Notes: generated by a model not told the origin, from the letters alone. A stretch of DNA of 64,000 nucleotides from Methanonatronarchaeum sp. AMET-Sl (GCF_029854155.1 NZ_CP122958.1:792001-856000); one strand, 5' to 3'. Shown: positions 18,681 through 29,815, numbered from the stretch's first letter. A program made the numbers and translations.

Positions 18681-19601
18681 TTGAAGATAAATGAAAACAT
18701 AACACAACTAATTGGAAACACCCCACTAATCAGACTTAACTCATTCTCACCAAACCTAATAGCAAAACTAGAACAATTCAACCCAATGTCAAGCGTAAAA
18801 GACCGCATCGCACTATCAATGATAAACAAAGCAGAAAAAGAAGGCAAAATAGATAAAGAAACAACAATCATAGAACCAACAAGCGGAAACACAGGAATAG
18901 GCCTAGCCTTCATCTGTGCATCAAAAGGATACAACCTAACACTAACAATGCCCGAATCCATGAGCCAAGAAAGAAGAAAACTCATGAAAATACTTGGAGC
19001 CAACCTAATACTCACACAAAGCCAAAAAGGCATGGACGGCGCAATAAACAAAGCCCAACAAATAGCAAAACAAAACTCCAATACATTCATCCCACAACAA
19101 TTTAAAAACAAAGCCAACCCCCAAATCCATAGGGAAACCACGGGAAAAGAAATATGGAAAGCAACCGATGGAGAAATAGATACCTTTATAGCTGGAGTAG
19201 GAACCGGAGGAACAATAACAGGAGTAGCAGAATACATAAAAGAAAAAAAAGGTAAAAAAGATTTTCAAGCAATCGCAGTAGAACCAAAAAACTCACCTGT
19301 ATTATCAGGAGGAAAACCAGGTCCACACACCATCCAAGGAATCGGAGCCGGATTCATACCAGAAATACTAAGAACAGAACTAATAGACGAAGTAATCACA
19401 GTCCAAGATGAAGACGCTAAAAAAACAACAAAAAAACTAGCAAACCAAGAAGGAATACTAGCAGGCATTTCATCAGGAGCAGCATTAAAAGCAGCCCTCG
19501 ACTACATCAAGCAACCAAAAAATAAAGATAAACTCACAGTAGTAATGCTACCAGACACAGGTGAAAGATACATATCAACAGACCTTTTCCACAAACTCTA
19601 A
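18681..19601 (+). CDS. cysK: O-acetylserine sulfhydrylase (cysteine synthase)
   Basis: CysK makes cysteine from O-acetylserine and sulfide with PLP. The 306-aa product has [11 protein letters not shown], the PLP lysine in [11 protein letters not shown] (about 38), [26 protein letters not shown] and [12 protein letters not shown]. It starts at TTG 18681; the nearby ATG is out of frame. It is followed 29 bases later by cysE, giving a bacterial-type two-step cysteine pathway rather than the tRNA-dependent route common in methanogens. The palindromic operator lies directly upstream. Confidence 0.93.
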   Translation: MKINENITQLIGNTPLIRLNSFSPNLIAKLEQFNPMSSVKDRIALSMINKAEKEGKIDKETTIIEPTSGNTGIGLAFICASKGYNLTLTMPESMSQERRKLMKILGANLILTQSQKGMDGAINKAQQIAKQNSNTFIPQQFKNKANPQIHRETTGKEIWKATDGEIDTFIAGVGTGGTITGVAEYIKEKKGKKDFQAIAVEPKNSPVLSGGKPGPHTIQGIGAGFIPEILRTELIDEVITVQDEDAKKTTKKLANQEGILAGISSGAALKAALDYIKQPKNKDKLTVVMLPDTGERYISTDLFHKL

Positions 19602-19630
19602 ACCACAAACACCCAAATAAAGGGAAAAAA

Positions 19631-20275
19631 ATGTTTAAAAAAATCAGAGAAGACATAAAAACCGTATTTGAAAGAGACCCAGCAGCTAAAAATACATTCG
19701 AAGTAATAACCTGCTACCCCGGACTACATGCAATCTGGATGCATCGAATATCCCACTACTTATGGAACCATAGATTAAAATGGCTCGCAAGATTCATCTC
19801 CCATATCTCAAGATTCCTAACCTCAATAGAGATACATCCAGGAGCAGAGATAGGAGATAGATTCTTCATAGACCATGGAGCGGGAGTAGTAATAGGAGAA
19901 ACAGCAGAAATAGGTGACGACGTATTAATGTACCAAGGCTCCACATTAGGCGGAACATCGATGGGAAAAGGTAAAAGACACCCAACAATAAAAGACGGAG
20001 TAGTGATAGGAGCATCCTCAGTCCTATTAGGACCAATAGAAATTGGAGAAGAAGCCAGAGTTGGAGCAGGCTCAGTCGTACTAGAATCAGTACCAAAAGA
20101 AACAACAGTCGTAGGAATACCCGCAAAACCAGTAGAAGAAGTCAAAAGAAGAGAAAACAAACTAAAACACGCAGACCTACCCGATCCAGTAGAAAAAGAA
20201 ATAAATAAAGTTTACCAAAAAATAAGAGAACTAGAAACCAAAATAGAAAACAAAAACACAGGAAAAAATAAATAA
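19631..20275 (+). CDS. cysE: Serine O-acetyltransferase
   Basis: CysE acetylates serine to O-acetylserine, the CysK substrate. The 214-aa product is a left-handed beta-helix enzyme with hexapeptide repeats (about 75-175; [42 protein letters not shown]). It has the short N-terminal domain of the small CysE type. A C-terminal charged tail (about 178-214) may form a coiled coil. It has an AAGGG site ahead of ATG 19631 and forms an operon with cysK. Confidence 0.93.
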   Translation: MFKKIREDIKTVFERDPAAKNTFEVITCYPGLHAIWMHRISHYLWNHRLKWLARFISHISRFLTSIEIHPGAEIGDRFFIDHGAGVVIGETAEIGDDVLMYQGSTLGGTSMGKGKRHPTIKDGVVIGASSVLLGPIEIGEEARVGAGSVVLESVPKETTVVGIPAKPVEEVKRRENKLKHADLPDPVEKEINKVYQKIRELETKIENKNTGKNK

Positions 20276-20334
20276 AAAAAACAACTCAGACTAACAAAAA
20301 GAACCTATATAAACGAACTTGAAAACCCTAGAAC

Positions 20335-20901
20335 TTAATCTAGGGTTCCTTTAGTACTGATTACTCCACTAGATTCTTTTAAAGCTTGATTTAACGCTCT
20401 ACCAAATGACTTGAATACAGCCTCAACTATATGATGCATGTCATCCCCAACAGCTTGGATATGTACCGTCATTCCAGCAGAATCACATAGAGACCTGAAG
20501 AAATGTTCAATCAAAACATTGTTGACACCACCAACAGTTCCCTCCGGTATATCAATAACGAGATAACTACGTCCCGAAACATCGATTGAGGTTTTTGCTA
20601 TCGCTTCATCCATAGGTACTGAGGCAAATCCAAATCTATCAATATTGATTTCTTCTATAGATTTTTTTATAGCACTACCCAAAACCATTCCAGTGTCTTC
20701 TATCGTATGATGTTTATCAACATCAAGATCCCCATCAACATCGACAACTAGATTGAATCTGCCATGTGTAGCAAATGAATCAAGCATGTGATCCATGAAA
20801 CCAATACCGGTATCTAATTCATTATCGCCGGACCCATCCACCATAAATTCAACTAAAACAGATGTTTCAACGGTTTTTCTTTCAACTCTGGCTTTTTTCA
20901 T
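20335..20901 (-). CDS. hisB: Imidazoleglycerol-phosphate dehydratase
   Basis: HisB dehydrates imidazole glycerol phosphate in histidine synthesis. The 188-aa product has both metal-site signatures: GFMDHMLDSFATHG with the DKHHTIED motif, and the later IEHFFRSLCDSAGMTVHI and DDMHHIVEAVFKSFGRAL. It is monofunctional, as usual in archaea. I chose ATG 20901; a TTG at 20910 overlaps the hisA stop. It is the last gene of the minus-strand hisG-hisA-hisB run. Confidence 0.94.
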   Translation of the reverse strand: MKKARVERKTVETSVLVEFMVDGSGDNELDTGIGFMDHMLDSFATHGRFNLVVDVDGDLDVDKHHTIEDTGMVLGSAIKKSIEEINIDRFGFASVPMDEAIAKTSIDVSGRSYLVIDIPEGTVGGVNNVLIEHFFRSLCDSAGMTVHIQAVGDDMHHIVEAVFKSFGRALNQALKESSGVISTKGTLD

Positions 20902-20906
20902 AAAAA

Positions 20907-21623
20907 TCAACCACTAAAAATATCTATAGCCTTACTAAAATCAAGTTTACCATTATAAAGAGCACTGCCAACAACAGCTCCCGAAGCACCAGCATTATCC
21001 AAATCAACCAAATCTTGGATGGAAGAAACACCTCCAGAAGCAACAACAGGTAGTTCAGTTGCCTCAATAACCCTTTTAAAACTATCGATGTCAATCCCCT
21101 CCATCTTACCTTCCTTATCTATGTTGGTGAAGAGAAAACCACCAACACCAAGTTCCTCAAACTCCTTACAAGCCTCAGTTACCTCGACACCACTACCTTT
21201 TGTCCAACCATCAACCATAACCTCTCCATCCTTAGCATCTATCGAGATATAAATAGACTCACCAAAACCATCAACAACCCTCTCCAACAAATCTCTATCC
21301 TCAAACGCTATCGTTCCAACAAAAACACGGTCAACCCCTAAATCGATCAATCTCTCGACAGCACTATAACTACGTATACCACCACCAACCTGAACAGGAA
21401 CATCAAACCTCTCAACTATCTCCCGAATGCTATCAAAGTTTTTTTGACGACCCTTAAAAGCACCATCAAGATCTATCACATGAAGACGTCGAGCACCAGA
21501 ACCAACCCATCGTTCAGCAGCCATAACTGGACCACCATACTCATCACCTGTACCAGGCTTACCCTGGACAAGTTGAACACACCTACCATCCTTAATGTCA
21601 ACAGCCGGAATTACATCAAACAA
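20907..21623 (-). CDS. hisA: ProFAR isomerase
   Basis: HisA is the (beta/alpha)8-barrel isomerase of the fourth step of histidine synthesis. The 238-aa product begins FDVIPAVDIKDGRCVQLVQG and has the barrel repeats VQVGGGIRS and VVASGGVSS with the phosphate-binding glycines. It starts with TTG at 21623 after a GGTGG site, and its stop lies five bases before the hisB start. The coding strand is G/T-rich. Confidence 0.94.
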   Translation of the reverse strand: MFDVIPAVDIKDGRCVQLVQGKPGTGDEYGGPVMAAERWVGSGARRLHVIDLDGAFKGRQKNFDSIREIVERFDVPVQVGGGIRSYSAVERLIDLGVDRVFVGTIAFEDRDLLERVVDGFGESIYISIDAKDGEVMVDGWTKGSGVEVTEACKEFEELGVGGFLFTNIDKEGKMEGIDIDSFKRVIEATELPVVASGGVSSIQDLVDLDNAGASGAVVGSALYNGKLDFSKAIDIFSG

Positions 21624-21678
21624 AAAACCACCAAACCATACCTACCTATAAACCAAAACCACATCAAATAAACTGGTC

Positions 21679-22536
21679 TTAAGGAACCAACCTATCTATA
21701 GATGTGACTAAAATATCTTTAGCACCCTCATCACGTACTTTCTGTATAACCTTGTATAACTCAGATTCATCAACAACGACATGAAGTGCTACAACATCAT
21801 CTTCAGACTCAACGTTCATTACGGTAGGACCTGACATACCTGGTAAAACCTCTTTGACAGACCCCAACCTATCACTCGGGACATTCATCATCAAGTATTT
21901 TTTCCTCCGACCCCTCAAAACACTTTCAACCGCCATCTCAATCTCACGTATCTTCTTAGAATTACTCTCCAGAGATTCTTTGTTAGCGATCAAGTGTGCA
22001 GAAGTATCCAATATCTTATCAACAACCCTCAATTTATTAACTTTAAGAGTCGTGCCAGTGCTTGTAAGATCCACAATACCATCAGCAATACCAACCTGAG
22101 GAGTCATCTCAGTTGCACCAGAAACCTCAATTATGTCAGGAGAAATCCCAAGATCCCCAAAATAGTTTCTCGTTATGTTAGGAAATTCGGTCGCAATGTT
22201 CATAGAATCATCAACATCCCCTGCTTTATTTATCTCGGAGTCCTCAGGAACAGCGAAAACGATTTCTGCAACACCAAAATCCAGATCCAACAACAACTCA
22301 ACATCAACATCTGTCTCGCTAATGAAATCAAGACTGGTAATACCGATATCTGCAGCACCATCATTTACATATTCAGGAATATCTGCAGTTCTAGCAAACA
22401 ACAACATTATATCGGGGTCCGCAGTTCTTGCAAAAAGCTTCCTATCCCCTTTATCCTCGATATGTAGTCCAGCCTTCTCAAGAAGCTCCATACTCGGTCT
22501 ATGAATCCTTCCTTTATTTGGAACAGCAATTCTCAT
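21679..22536 (-). CDS. hisG: ATP phosphoribosyltransferase, long form
   Basis: HisG catalyses the first, feedback-controlled step of histidine synthesis. The 285-aa length and the C-terminal ACT-like regulatory domain (about 212-285; KKYLMMNVPSDRLGSVKEVLPG) mark the long form, which needs no HisZ. The catalytic core has RIAVPNKGRIHRPS, ADIGITSLDFI, and the PRPP loop ADGIVDLTSTGTTLK. It is divergent from the XRE regulator gene across a 193-bp gap that contains two TTAAC-type elements. Confidence 0.94.
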   Translation of the reverse strand: MRIAVPNKGRIHRPSMELLEKAGLHIEDKGDRKLFARTADPDIMLLFARTADIPEYVNDGAADIGITSLDFISETDVDVELLLDLDFGVAEIVFAVPEDSEINKAGDVDDSMNIATEFPNITRNYFGDLGISPDIIEVSGATEMTPQVGIADGIVDLTSTGTTLKVNKLRVVDKILDTSAHLIANKESLESNSKKIREIEMAVESVLRGRRKKYLMMNVPSDRLGSVKEVLPGMSGPTVMNVESEDDVVALHVVVDESELYKVIQKVRDEGAKDILVTSIDRLVP

Positions 22537-22642
22537 AAATAATTACCCTCAAATCGATTAGTCATAGAGATATAGAGCTAAACATTAACCAATTTACCGG
22601 TTATCAAAAAATAAATAAAAATATATCAACCAACAAAAAATG

Positions 22643-22683
<41 letters not shown>

Positions 22684-22729
22684 TAAATCAAGAACACAAA
22701 ATGGAGATTAAACATTAGGTTGTGTTGAT

Positions 22730-23110
22730 ATGCCAAAACAGCCATGCGAAATAATAGTACTACACGTACTACCATCCGTTAGAGCACAGATCTCAAAAGA
22801 TCTAGTAGAGATGGGTATGTCCCAACAAAAGGTATCCGAAATAATAGGAATAACCCCAGCCGCAATTTCACAATACGTAAGTGGAAAAAGAGGATACGAA
22901 ATGGAATTCAAAGGAGAAGTACGAGAAAAAATCCAAGACTTCGCACAACAAACATACAACCAAGGAGAAGCCGACGTACTCCAAGGAGTATGCAGCATAT
23001 GCGACGTAGTAAAAGAAAACGGAGTCCTATGCGACCTCTACGAAAAATACGAAGAACAAACAAACAAATGTAGTTCATGCAAATTCAGAACAGTATGCTC
23101 CTGCGGATAA
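22730..23110 (+). CDS. XRE-type HTH regulator with Cys-rich C-terminus
   Basis: The 126-aa product has an XRE helix-turn-helix (about 25-58; MSQQKVSEIIGITPAAISQYVSGKRG) and a C-terminal domain with seven cysteines (CSIC, LCDLY, CSSC, CSC; about 87-125). The cysteines could hold an Fe-S cluster or zinc, giving a redox, Fe-S or thiol sensor. This architecture occurs in archaeal predicted regulators (COG2522-like); I know of no assigned ligand. Its own promoter and the cysK promoter share an operator, and nifS/iscU lie nearby, so cysteine or Fe-S homeostasis is the best guess. Confidence 0.8.
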   Translation: MPKQPCEIIVLHVLPSVRAQISKDLVEMGMSQQKVSEIIGITPAAISQYVSGKRGYEMEFKGEVREKIQDFAQQTYNQGEADVLQGVCSICDVVKENGVLCDLYEKYEEQTNKCSSCKFRTVCSCG

Positions 23111-23311
23111 AAACTCCAAAACAAAAAACATAAATAGAACCAACCAGAAAATCCAGTCATACTTAAAGACATGGCCACTCCACCCCAAACCTGTCTAAAC
23201 ACCTAAAAACACCAGATATCCAGAAAACAACAAACCACACAACCCCACTATACCTCTTTTTTAAAAAATAAGACATAAACAAAAGAAAAAAAACCCAAAC
23301 CCAATATATCT

Positions 23312-23803
23312 TCAAACATCCTTCAAAAAATCCCACAACTCATCCTGTACATAATGAACGTTTTCACCAACCTTACCAGAATCACTTTCCACCATAAACA
23401 CACCATCCTCAACAGCTCTACAAACCGCTATAGGTTTCTCATGCTCTTCCTCCACCACCAAAAACAAATCATTGACCCCTATATCAACATCAGCAGTTAC
23501 AACACCAGGCGCCATCAAATCAGCCCCATTCAATAAAAAAGGAATTGCACCCTGATCCACAACAACCCTCCTTTTATCAACATCATTATTGAGAGCCCCA
23601 ACAATAGTTAAAAAAACATCATCACCAAACTCCATCAAAACAGGTTCCTTATCAATAAAAATCAAGTTATGACCTTCATCTGTCTCAGCAACCTCAACAT
23701 CAGAATCCAGTTTTATAACATCTGAACCAAACATCTCATTAATTTCATTCCTAAGATCACGTATTTTATCACTTCTCATATGATGTCTAGAAGTTATCTT
23801 CAT
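23312..23803 (-). CDS. PUA-domain RNA-binding protein (MCT-1-like)
   Basis: The 163-aa product has a pre-PUA N-terminal part (about 1-75; MKITSRHHMRSDKIRDLRNEI) and a PUA domain (about 75-155) with the typical VVVDQGAIPFLLNGADLMAPGV and VCRAVE segments. Archaeal homologs (COG2016) resemble MCT-1/DENR-type translation proteins. The start is ATG 23803, behind a GAGGT site; the longer in-frame extension upstream has no conserved sequence. Confidence 0.82.
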   Translation of the reverse strand: MKITSRHHMRSDKIRDLRNEINEMFGSDVIKLDSDVEVAETDEGHNLIFIDKEPVLMEFGDDVFLTIVGALNNDVDKRRVVVDQGAIPFLLNGADLMAPGVVTADVDIGVNDLFLVVEEEHEKPIAVCRAVEDGVFMVESDSGKVGENVHYVQDELWDFLKDV

Positions 23804-24098
23804 ATTATACCTCAAAAACTCGATTAAAACAAACAAATAAAAACTCTCCTCTAAATAGATATTTTTTATCCATCCAAACGGATAAAAACAAAACCAATCC
23901 AACAAACGAATGATAAATTGTATTAACTATATATAAATAAATCAAACATGACAGAAAAACCAGAAAACTCTCTCTAGTTTAGATGGGGATAGACAGAAGT
24001 CTCCTCTCCGTTCAGGGAGGGGGATGAATGTCGTGATGTAGGAATGTGGGGTTTTTTAGGGTAAACTATTTGATAGGGTATACACCTATTGTGATATA

Positions 24099-24485
24099 AT
24101 GGGGAAAACCCGTTACTCACGTTACCAAATAAACTATCATTTTGTCTGGATACCTAAATACAGACGGGATGTTTTAACAGGTGATGTAAAAGAATCTCTC
24201 GACAAGATAATAAAAGAGATAATAGATAGGATGAATGGAGAAGTATTATCTCTGGAGATACAGCCAGACCATGTTCATCTTTTTGTTTCTATGAAACCTA
24301 AATATTCTCCAGCAAAGATTATCAACGCTGTCAAAGGTGCATCTTCAAGAAGGGTACGAAACGAACATAAAGAGCTGAAAGAACAGGGTGATAGTCTTTG
24401 GACGAGGACATACTATGTGGGTACTGCTGGAAAGGTATCGGATAAAACGATAAGGAGGTATATCGAAGAATGTCAGAGTACGTGA
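24099..24485 (+). CDS. tnpA: IS200-type Y1 transposase
   Basis: TnpA cuts and joins single-stranded element ends through a phosphotyrosine link. The 128-aa product has the HUH motif in QPDHVHLFVSM (about 66-76) and the catalytic Tyr in IRRYIEECQ (about 120). The family start YQINYHFVWIPKYRR is intact, so the element may still move. It overlaps the tnpB start by 16 bases. Confidence 0.93.
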   Translation: MGKTRYSRYQINYHFVWIPKYRRDVLTGDVKESLDKIIKEIIDRMNGEVLSLEIQPDHVHLFVSMKPKYSPAKIINAVKGASSRRVRNEHKELKEQGDSLWTRTYYVGTAGKVSDKTIRRYIEECQST

Positions 24486-25792
24486 AAACAGTCAAAGTAC
24501 CACTTCATTTTGACACAACAGATAAGAAACTATCGTATCTTGATAACCTGACAGGGAGACAGACCTATGCTGTTCAACTATTCTGTGAGAGGTTGAACGA
24601 GAATGATATTGTTCCAAAATACAGGTCTGGAGTACGTGAGTTTTCTGATTATGTACGTGAGGAGACAGGGTTGTCTGCTGGTTTCATCCAGCAGGCAGAG
24701 GATAAGGTTCTATGGATGTACAAGCAATACAAGAAAAGTCACGACAGGTGGGAGTGGGCGTTAAGTAATGCTACGGAAGGTACGAGATGGTACAAGAAGT
24801 TGGAAGAGCGAGAACCGTCTGTACCGAATCCAAAGAAGTCTTTGAAAAAGATACCTACTCCGTTCGATAATCGTACGGGGGAGGTGCAAAAGACGGATAA
24901 ACTTGACCTGACAGAGTGGGTTGCTCACATATCAACACTAAAGAAAGGAGAGACGATAGATATACTGCTTAATCCATCTGACTGGCACAAAGAACAGCTC
25001 GAAGAGGCGGAGGAGATTAAGACTTTCGAGATTGTTCATCATCCTGAAAGAGAATGTGAGTATATAGTTCATATAGTTTGTAAGTATAAATCTGACACCG
25101 TTCGGACAGGTTCTGTGTGTGGTGTGGACTTGGGGATCAAGCGAGACCTATCAGCCGTGCTGATAGATGATAACGGTGTAGAACAGTTCACCATCTTGCA
25201 GAACGATAAGTTTGAACGGCTTAAAGAACTTGACGACAGGATAAGTCATCTGCGTAGAGAAGAAAAGTACGAAGTTTTGAAGAAACTTCGCAATAAGCGT
25301 GAGAGAGTTGCTGAGGACTATGACAGGAAAATGGCTAAACAGTTCGCAGAACTGTTGCCAGACGGTACAACAGTGTTCTTCGGCAATCCAAGAGATATAC
25401 GATACAACAAGTACAAAGGAAATGGCGATAAAGCGGGTAGAAAACTGCTACAACACTGGTCGTTCAGCAGGATAATAGACCAGTGTGTGCTGAAACTGAA
25501 TGAAACAGGTAAAAATGGTGAGAAGATAACCGAATGGAACACTTCAAGACTTCACTATAAATGTAATAAACAGGTCAAGAGACCGTATAACGATTCCTTT
25601 CAACGTATCAAGTGCTCTACGTGTGATGATGAACTTGACGCTGAGTTCAATGCGTCAGTCAACATTGCTGTGAAGGGTATATCCCAACACAGCGATAAGT
25701 CCATTGAGCCAGATACATTCTGGCAAGATATGGCGGGGGCAATAGATGACATAGCCCGAACTGGAGATGATTTGGAGGCGAAAACCCAATGA
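24470..25792 (+). CDS. tnpB: TnpB RNA-guided nuclease with rearranged RuvC site
   Basis: TnpB uses an RNA from the element's right end to cut target DNA. The 440-aa product has the first RuvC Asp in CGVDLGIKRDLS (D220). At the usual RuvC-II Glu position the sequence is VFFGNPRDIR. A Glu at ITEWNTS (E355) is in the place where some TnpB groups carry a relocated Glu. The zinc finger is HxxC...CxxC rather than four Cys (H362, C365, C382, C385). The final Asp position reads Glu (DAEFNAS, E392), with D390 nearby. Activity is therefore uncertain. There is no frameshift. Confidence 0.88.
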   Translation: MSEYVKTVKVPLHFDTTDKKLSYLDNLTGRQTYAVQLFCERLNENDIVPKYRSGVREFSDYVREETGLSAGFIQQAEDKVLWMYKQYKKSHDRWEWALSNATEGTRWYKKLEEREPSVPNPKKSLKKIPTPFDNRTGEVQKTDKLDLTEWVAHISTLKKGETIDILLNPSDWHKEQLEEAEEIKTFEIVHHPERECEYIVHIVCKYKSDTVRTGSVCGVDLGIKRDLSAVLIDDNGVEQFTILQNDKFERLKELDDRISHLRREEKYEVLKKLRNKRERVAEDYDRKMAKQFAELLPDGTTVFFGNPRDIRYNKYKGNGDKAGRKLLQHWSFSRIIDQCVLKLNETGKNGEKITEWNTSRLHYKCNKQVKRPYNDSFQRIKCSTCDDELDAEFNASVNIAVKGISQHSDKSIEPDTFWQDMAGAIDDIARTGDDLEAKTQ

Positions 25793-25866
25793 GTCCAGAA
25801 CCTTCTGAAACGCTGAAGGAAGCCCAACACCATCAGGCGTTTGGGAGGATGTCACGAGGCCGTATC

Positions 25867-27459
<1,593 letters not shown>

Positions 27460-27555
27460 CCTAAACCAACCCAAACCAAACCACCTAACAACGGTCTAAA
27501 CTCGTTATCCAAGAAACCATCTTCCTAAATCTCTATTTTAGGTAAGTGAGAAAGT

Positions 27556-27604
27556 CACAGCGGTGCAGCGCGGAAGCCCACCTCTTCAGCGGTGAGTAGG
27601 TGAC
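27556..27604 (+). mobile_element. Solo right end of a second IS605/TnpB family (copy 1)
   Basis: This 49-nt sequence (CACAGCGGTGCAGCGCGG...GTGAC) matches one at 53700-53749 and looks like the structured right end or omega-RNA 3' part of an IS200/IS605 element. No transposase remains next to it. Its right edge lies inside the 3' end of the convergent CBS-HEPN gene, whose stop codon (27586) it supplies. Confidence 0.5.
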
Positions 27605-28344
27605 TCACATCCACAACCTAAATCACCCAAAACATCATTTATTCTTTCAACCCGTTTTAAAAAACGACTTACATCTTCTTTCGAATTGAAAAGAGTCCGG
27701 TTAGGATGCATAATCTTGTTCCGGAGATCTATAAGCCCACTGAAATGGTTTCTAAACTGGGTTTTAGAAGAAAAACCACATTCAGAAACAAGTTCTTTAT
27801 CACCTTGAATAACATTCACCATATCTGAAAGTGACATATACTCAGCCACATGAAGCTCAACCCCCTCCAACTTAGCCTTATACCAATGACCAACGGTGTG
27901 ATCACCCAACCTAGCAATAAGCTCACTGGCATCAGGGTCAGAATACTTCATAACAATCAATTCAGAAAGACGTTTCTCCAAATCAACAACTAAAGGATAA
28001 ACAACCTCCCTAACACACCTCTTATTAAGGTCCGCCAAAGTAATTATAAAAAAACCATCACCACTTTCAATCAAAACAAATGGATACCTATCAAGATACT
28101 GAATAGCATCAAGAATACCATTACCACTCTCAAGAACCTGCTCCTCATCCAACTCCTTAAACTCCTCATCCTCAACACAAAAATACAACCCCTCAGACGG
28201 AATCGGAACAAAATCATAACCTTTATCCCGATAATAACCAACATTATCCCTCACACCATCAACAGAACCAACCTCAGCCTTAGAACTAATAGCCATACAA
28301 CCCTCCCTATAACCACCAAACAAACCCACATCACTATCAACCAT
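27586..28344 (-). CDS. CBS-like plus HEPN domain protein
   Basis: The product (about 252 aa) has an N-terminal region resembling a single CBS module (about 30-120; YDFVPIPSEGLYF, YPFVLIESGDGFFIITLADLNKR). The C-terminal helical domain carries R-x4-H in LRNKIMHPNR, the HEPN signature found in Swt1-like and toxin RNases. A ligand-controlled RNase is possible, but no antitoxin partner is visible. The last six residues (ESPTHR) come from the solo right end at 27556. ATG 28344 is preferred; a TTG at 28350 is also possible. The coding strand is G/T-rich. Confidence 0.62.
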   Translation of the reverse strand: MVDSDVGLFGGYREGCMAISSKAEVGSVDGVRDNVGYYRDKGYDFVPIPSEGLYFCVEDEEFKELDEEQVLESGNGILDAIQYLDRYPFVLIESGDGFFIITLADLNKRCVREVVYPLVVDLEKRLSELIVMKYSDPDASELIARLGDHTVGHWYKAKLEGVELHVAEYMSLSDMVNVIQGDKELVSECGFSSKTQFRNHFSGLIDLRNKIMHPNRTLFNSKEDVSRFLKRVERINDVLGDLGCGCESPTHR

Positions 28345-28533
28345 AAACAAACACCACTAAACAAATATCTCCTGAAACAACAAAACATTAACACAAAAAA
28401 CAAACCAAAGATAACCCTAAACCAAAAATAACCAAAACTAAAAAAAATACATAAAAACAACTAAAACGTTTTAGAAATCTTCAAAAAAGTATAAAACAAT
28501 AAACATATAATATCTGTTCGAGGGGATGGTAAC

Positions 28534-28737
28534 CTGTTAAAATCGAAAAGTTACATGATACTTGGCTTGATATTTCTAGCACCAAGCTTAGGCATATCAG
28601 CCATAGACTCGTTTTTAGGATTAAACCTACTATATGAAACAAACATTATTAACATAATAATCATTGCAACTATAGCATTTCTCCTATTGATATACTACGC
28701 AACCAAAGACGAAAACTCCAACCTATTAAGAAAATAA
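28534..28737 (+). CDS. Small two-helix membrane protein, probable CTG start
   Basis: From ATG 28555 the product is 60 aa with two hydrophobic helices. The only good ribosome site, GAGGGG (28520-28525), lies 8 bases before an in-frame CTG at 28534. That start adds LKSKSY, a basic lead typical ahead of a first membrane helix and giving 67 aa. No homolog is recognised. It is read towards the LE-like hairpin at 28762. Confidence 0.5.
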   Translation: MLKSKSYMILGLIFLAPSLGISAIDSFLGLNLLYETNIINIIIIATIAFLLLIYYATKDENSNLLRK

Positions 28738-28761
28738 ATAAAAAAAATAATTTATAATAAC

Positions 28762-28806
28762 TAAGGCATTAAGACCCCCTTCCTCCTAAGAGAGAGGAGA
28801 TTGCAC
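28762..28806 (-). mobile_element. Possible IS605-type left-end remnant
   Basis: On the minus strand this reads GCAATCTCCTCTCTCTTAGGAGG..., similar in plan to the left end at 24000 (an AGTCTCCTCTCC hairpin). It lies between the 3' ends of two convergent genes, and no transposase is attached. It could instead act as a terminator hairpin. Confidence 0.3.
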
Positions 28807-28831
28807 TCCCCCATTCTATAAATATCAAAAT

Positions 28832-29815
28832 CTATTTTTTATTTAAAAATCCATATATAAGTGTAATAGAGACAATCAAAATTAGCGTTACTACAACTAA
28901 TGAAACATTAGAGCTTTTCATCTCCTCTACAGATATCCATTGACCCAAGTTGTGGTCTCTGAACTCCAAATGAATATTTGATTTGTCTTCATTTATTCTT
29001 TCTATCGATAAAAAAAGACTTTGTTCTTCATCGGCCCACCACCAACCCCAGTGATACAGAGAGGTGATTTTAAGCCGATCAAATCCATATCCATCGATAT
29101 TCTCCTCGTAATCCCATTTATGAGCATGTCCCGAAATCCATAAAACTATATTGTATTCCTCAATCCCATCTCCTAACCAATCATCAAAAGATGTAACTGC
29201 TCTATCGATAGGGCAGTGATGAGTCAACATAATTGTTGGCAGTTCAGGGTTTTCCTCAAGAGTTTCTTTAAGCCATCTATCTTGATCAGAACCAATAACC
29301 TTTGTATGTGTTCGATCACCATCTTCATCGGAAAGCCCAATTATCTGAACCCCATTAACAACCTCTCTAAAATAATTAACTTCCTTCACAGGCTCCCCTG
29401 TTTCCCTGTCAAAATCATGATTTCCAAGAATATAACTCCAATTATGGTTAAGCATATTCATAGCTTCATCAAACTGATTGACGAACTCACTTCCATCATG
29501 TACAAGATCTCCTAAAATAACTGCAAAACTAGTATTAAAGGTATTAACGTCTTTCACAGCAGTCTCAAGTTCTTGACCATAGGTACTATGGCCTACATGA
29601 CTGTCTGCAGCAATCCACCAACTAACAAAATCTTCATCACCCAAATCTGAAAAATCACTATCTACAGAAACCTCAATAGAAATACGATAATCATCATCTA
29701 CAGAAGGAAAACCATCATTTATTGATGAAGTTATTGGAACCTGACTAAACCCGATAAATATAGAAATAAATAAAACAGAAAAGATAAAAACACCAATAAA
29801 ACTAAATCTGGACAA
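28832..29815 (-). CDS. Exported, membrane-anchored metallophosphoesterase
   Basis: The 327-aa product has an N-terminal signal or anchor helix (about 5-24), a calcineurin-like phosphoesterase domain and a C-terminal helix (about 300-322). The metal motifs are [36 protein letters not shown] and SGHAHKWD. Two anchors imply the active site faces the outside. The substrate is unknown. A 279-bp AT-rich gap without genes separates it from rubrerythrin. Confidence 0.82.
   Translation of the reverse strand: MSRFSFIGVFIFSVLFISIFIGFSQVPITSSINDGFPSVDDDYRISIEVSVDSDFSDLGDEDFVSWWIAADSHVGHSTYGQELETAVKDVNTFNTSFAVILGDLVHDGSEFVNQFDEAMNMLNHNWSYILGNHDFDRETGEPVKEVNYFREVVNGVQIIGLSDEDGDRTHTKVIGSDQDRWLKETLEENPELPTIMLTHHCPIDRAVTSFDDWLGDGIEEYNIVLWISGHAHKWDYEENIDGYGFDRLKITSLYHWGWWWADEEQSLFLSIERINEDKSNIHLEFRDHNLGQWISVEEMKSSNVSLVVVTLILIVSITLIYGFLNKK

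Larger units (their letters stand above)
23981..25855 (+). mobile_element. IS200/IS605-family insertion sequence with tnpA and tnpB
   Basis: The element carries an HUH transposase and a TnpB nuclease. The left end (about 23978-24030; AGAAGTCTCCTCTCCGTTCAGG) can fold into a hairpin. The right end is 25780-25855, with a subterminal CCCAA...TTGGG hairpin. Both ends are fixed by comparison with a shortened relative at 45658-45777: the 76-nt right ends differ at three positions and both stop at ...GATGTCAC. No target duplication is expected for this family. The right end abuts the ribosome site of the radical SAM gene. Confidence 0.85.

Noticed and set aside
25789..25866. N-terminal extension of the radical SAM gene starting MSPEPSET
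   Set aside because: It is the translated right end of the IS, and the same string occurs in the MITE. The native start is the TTG at 25867.
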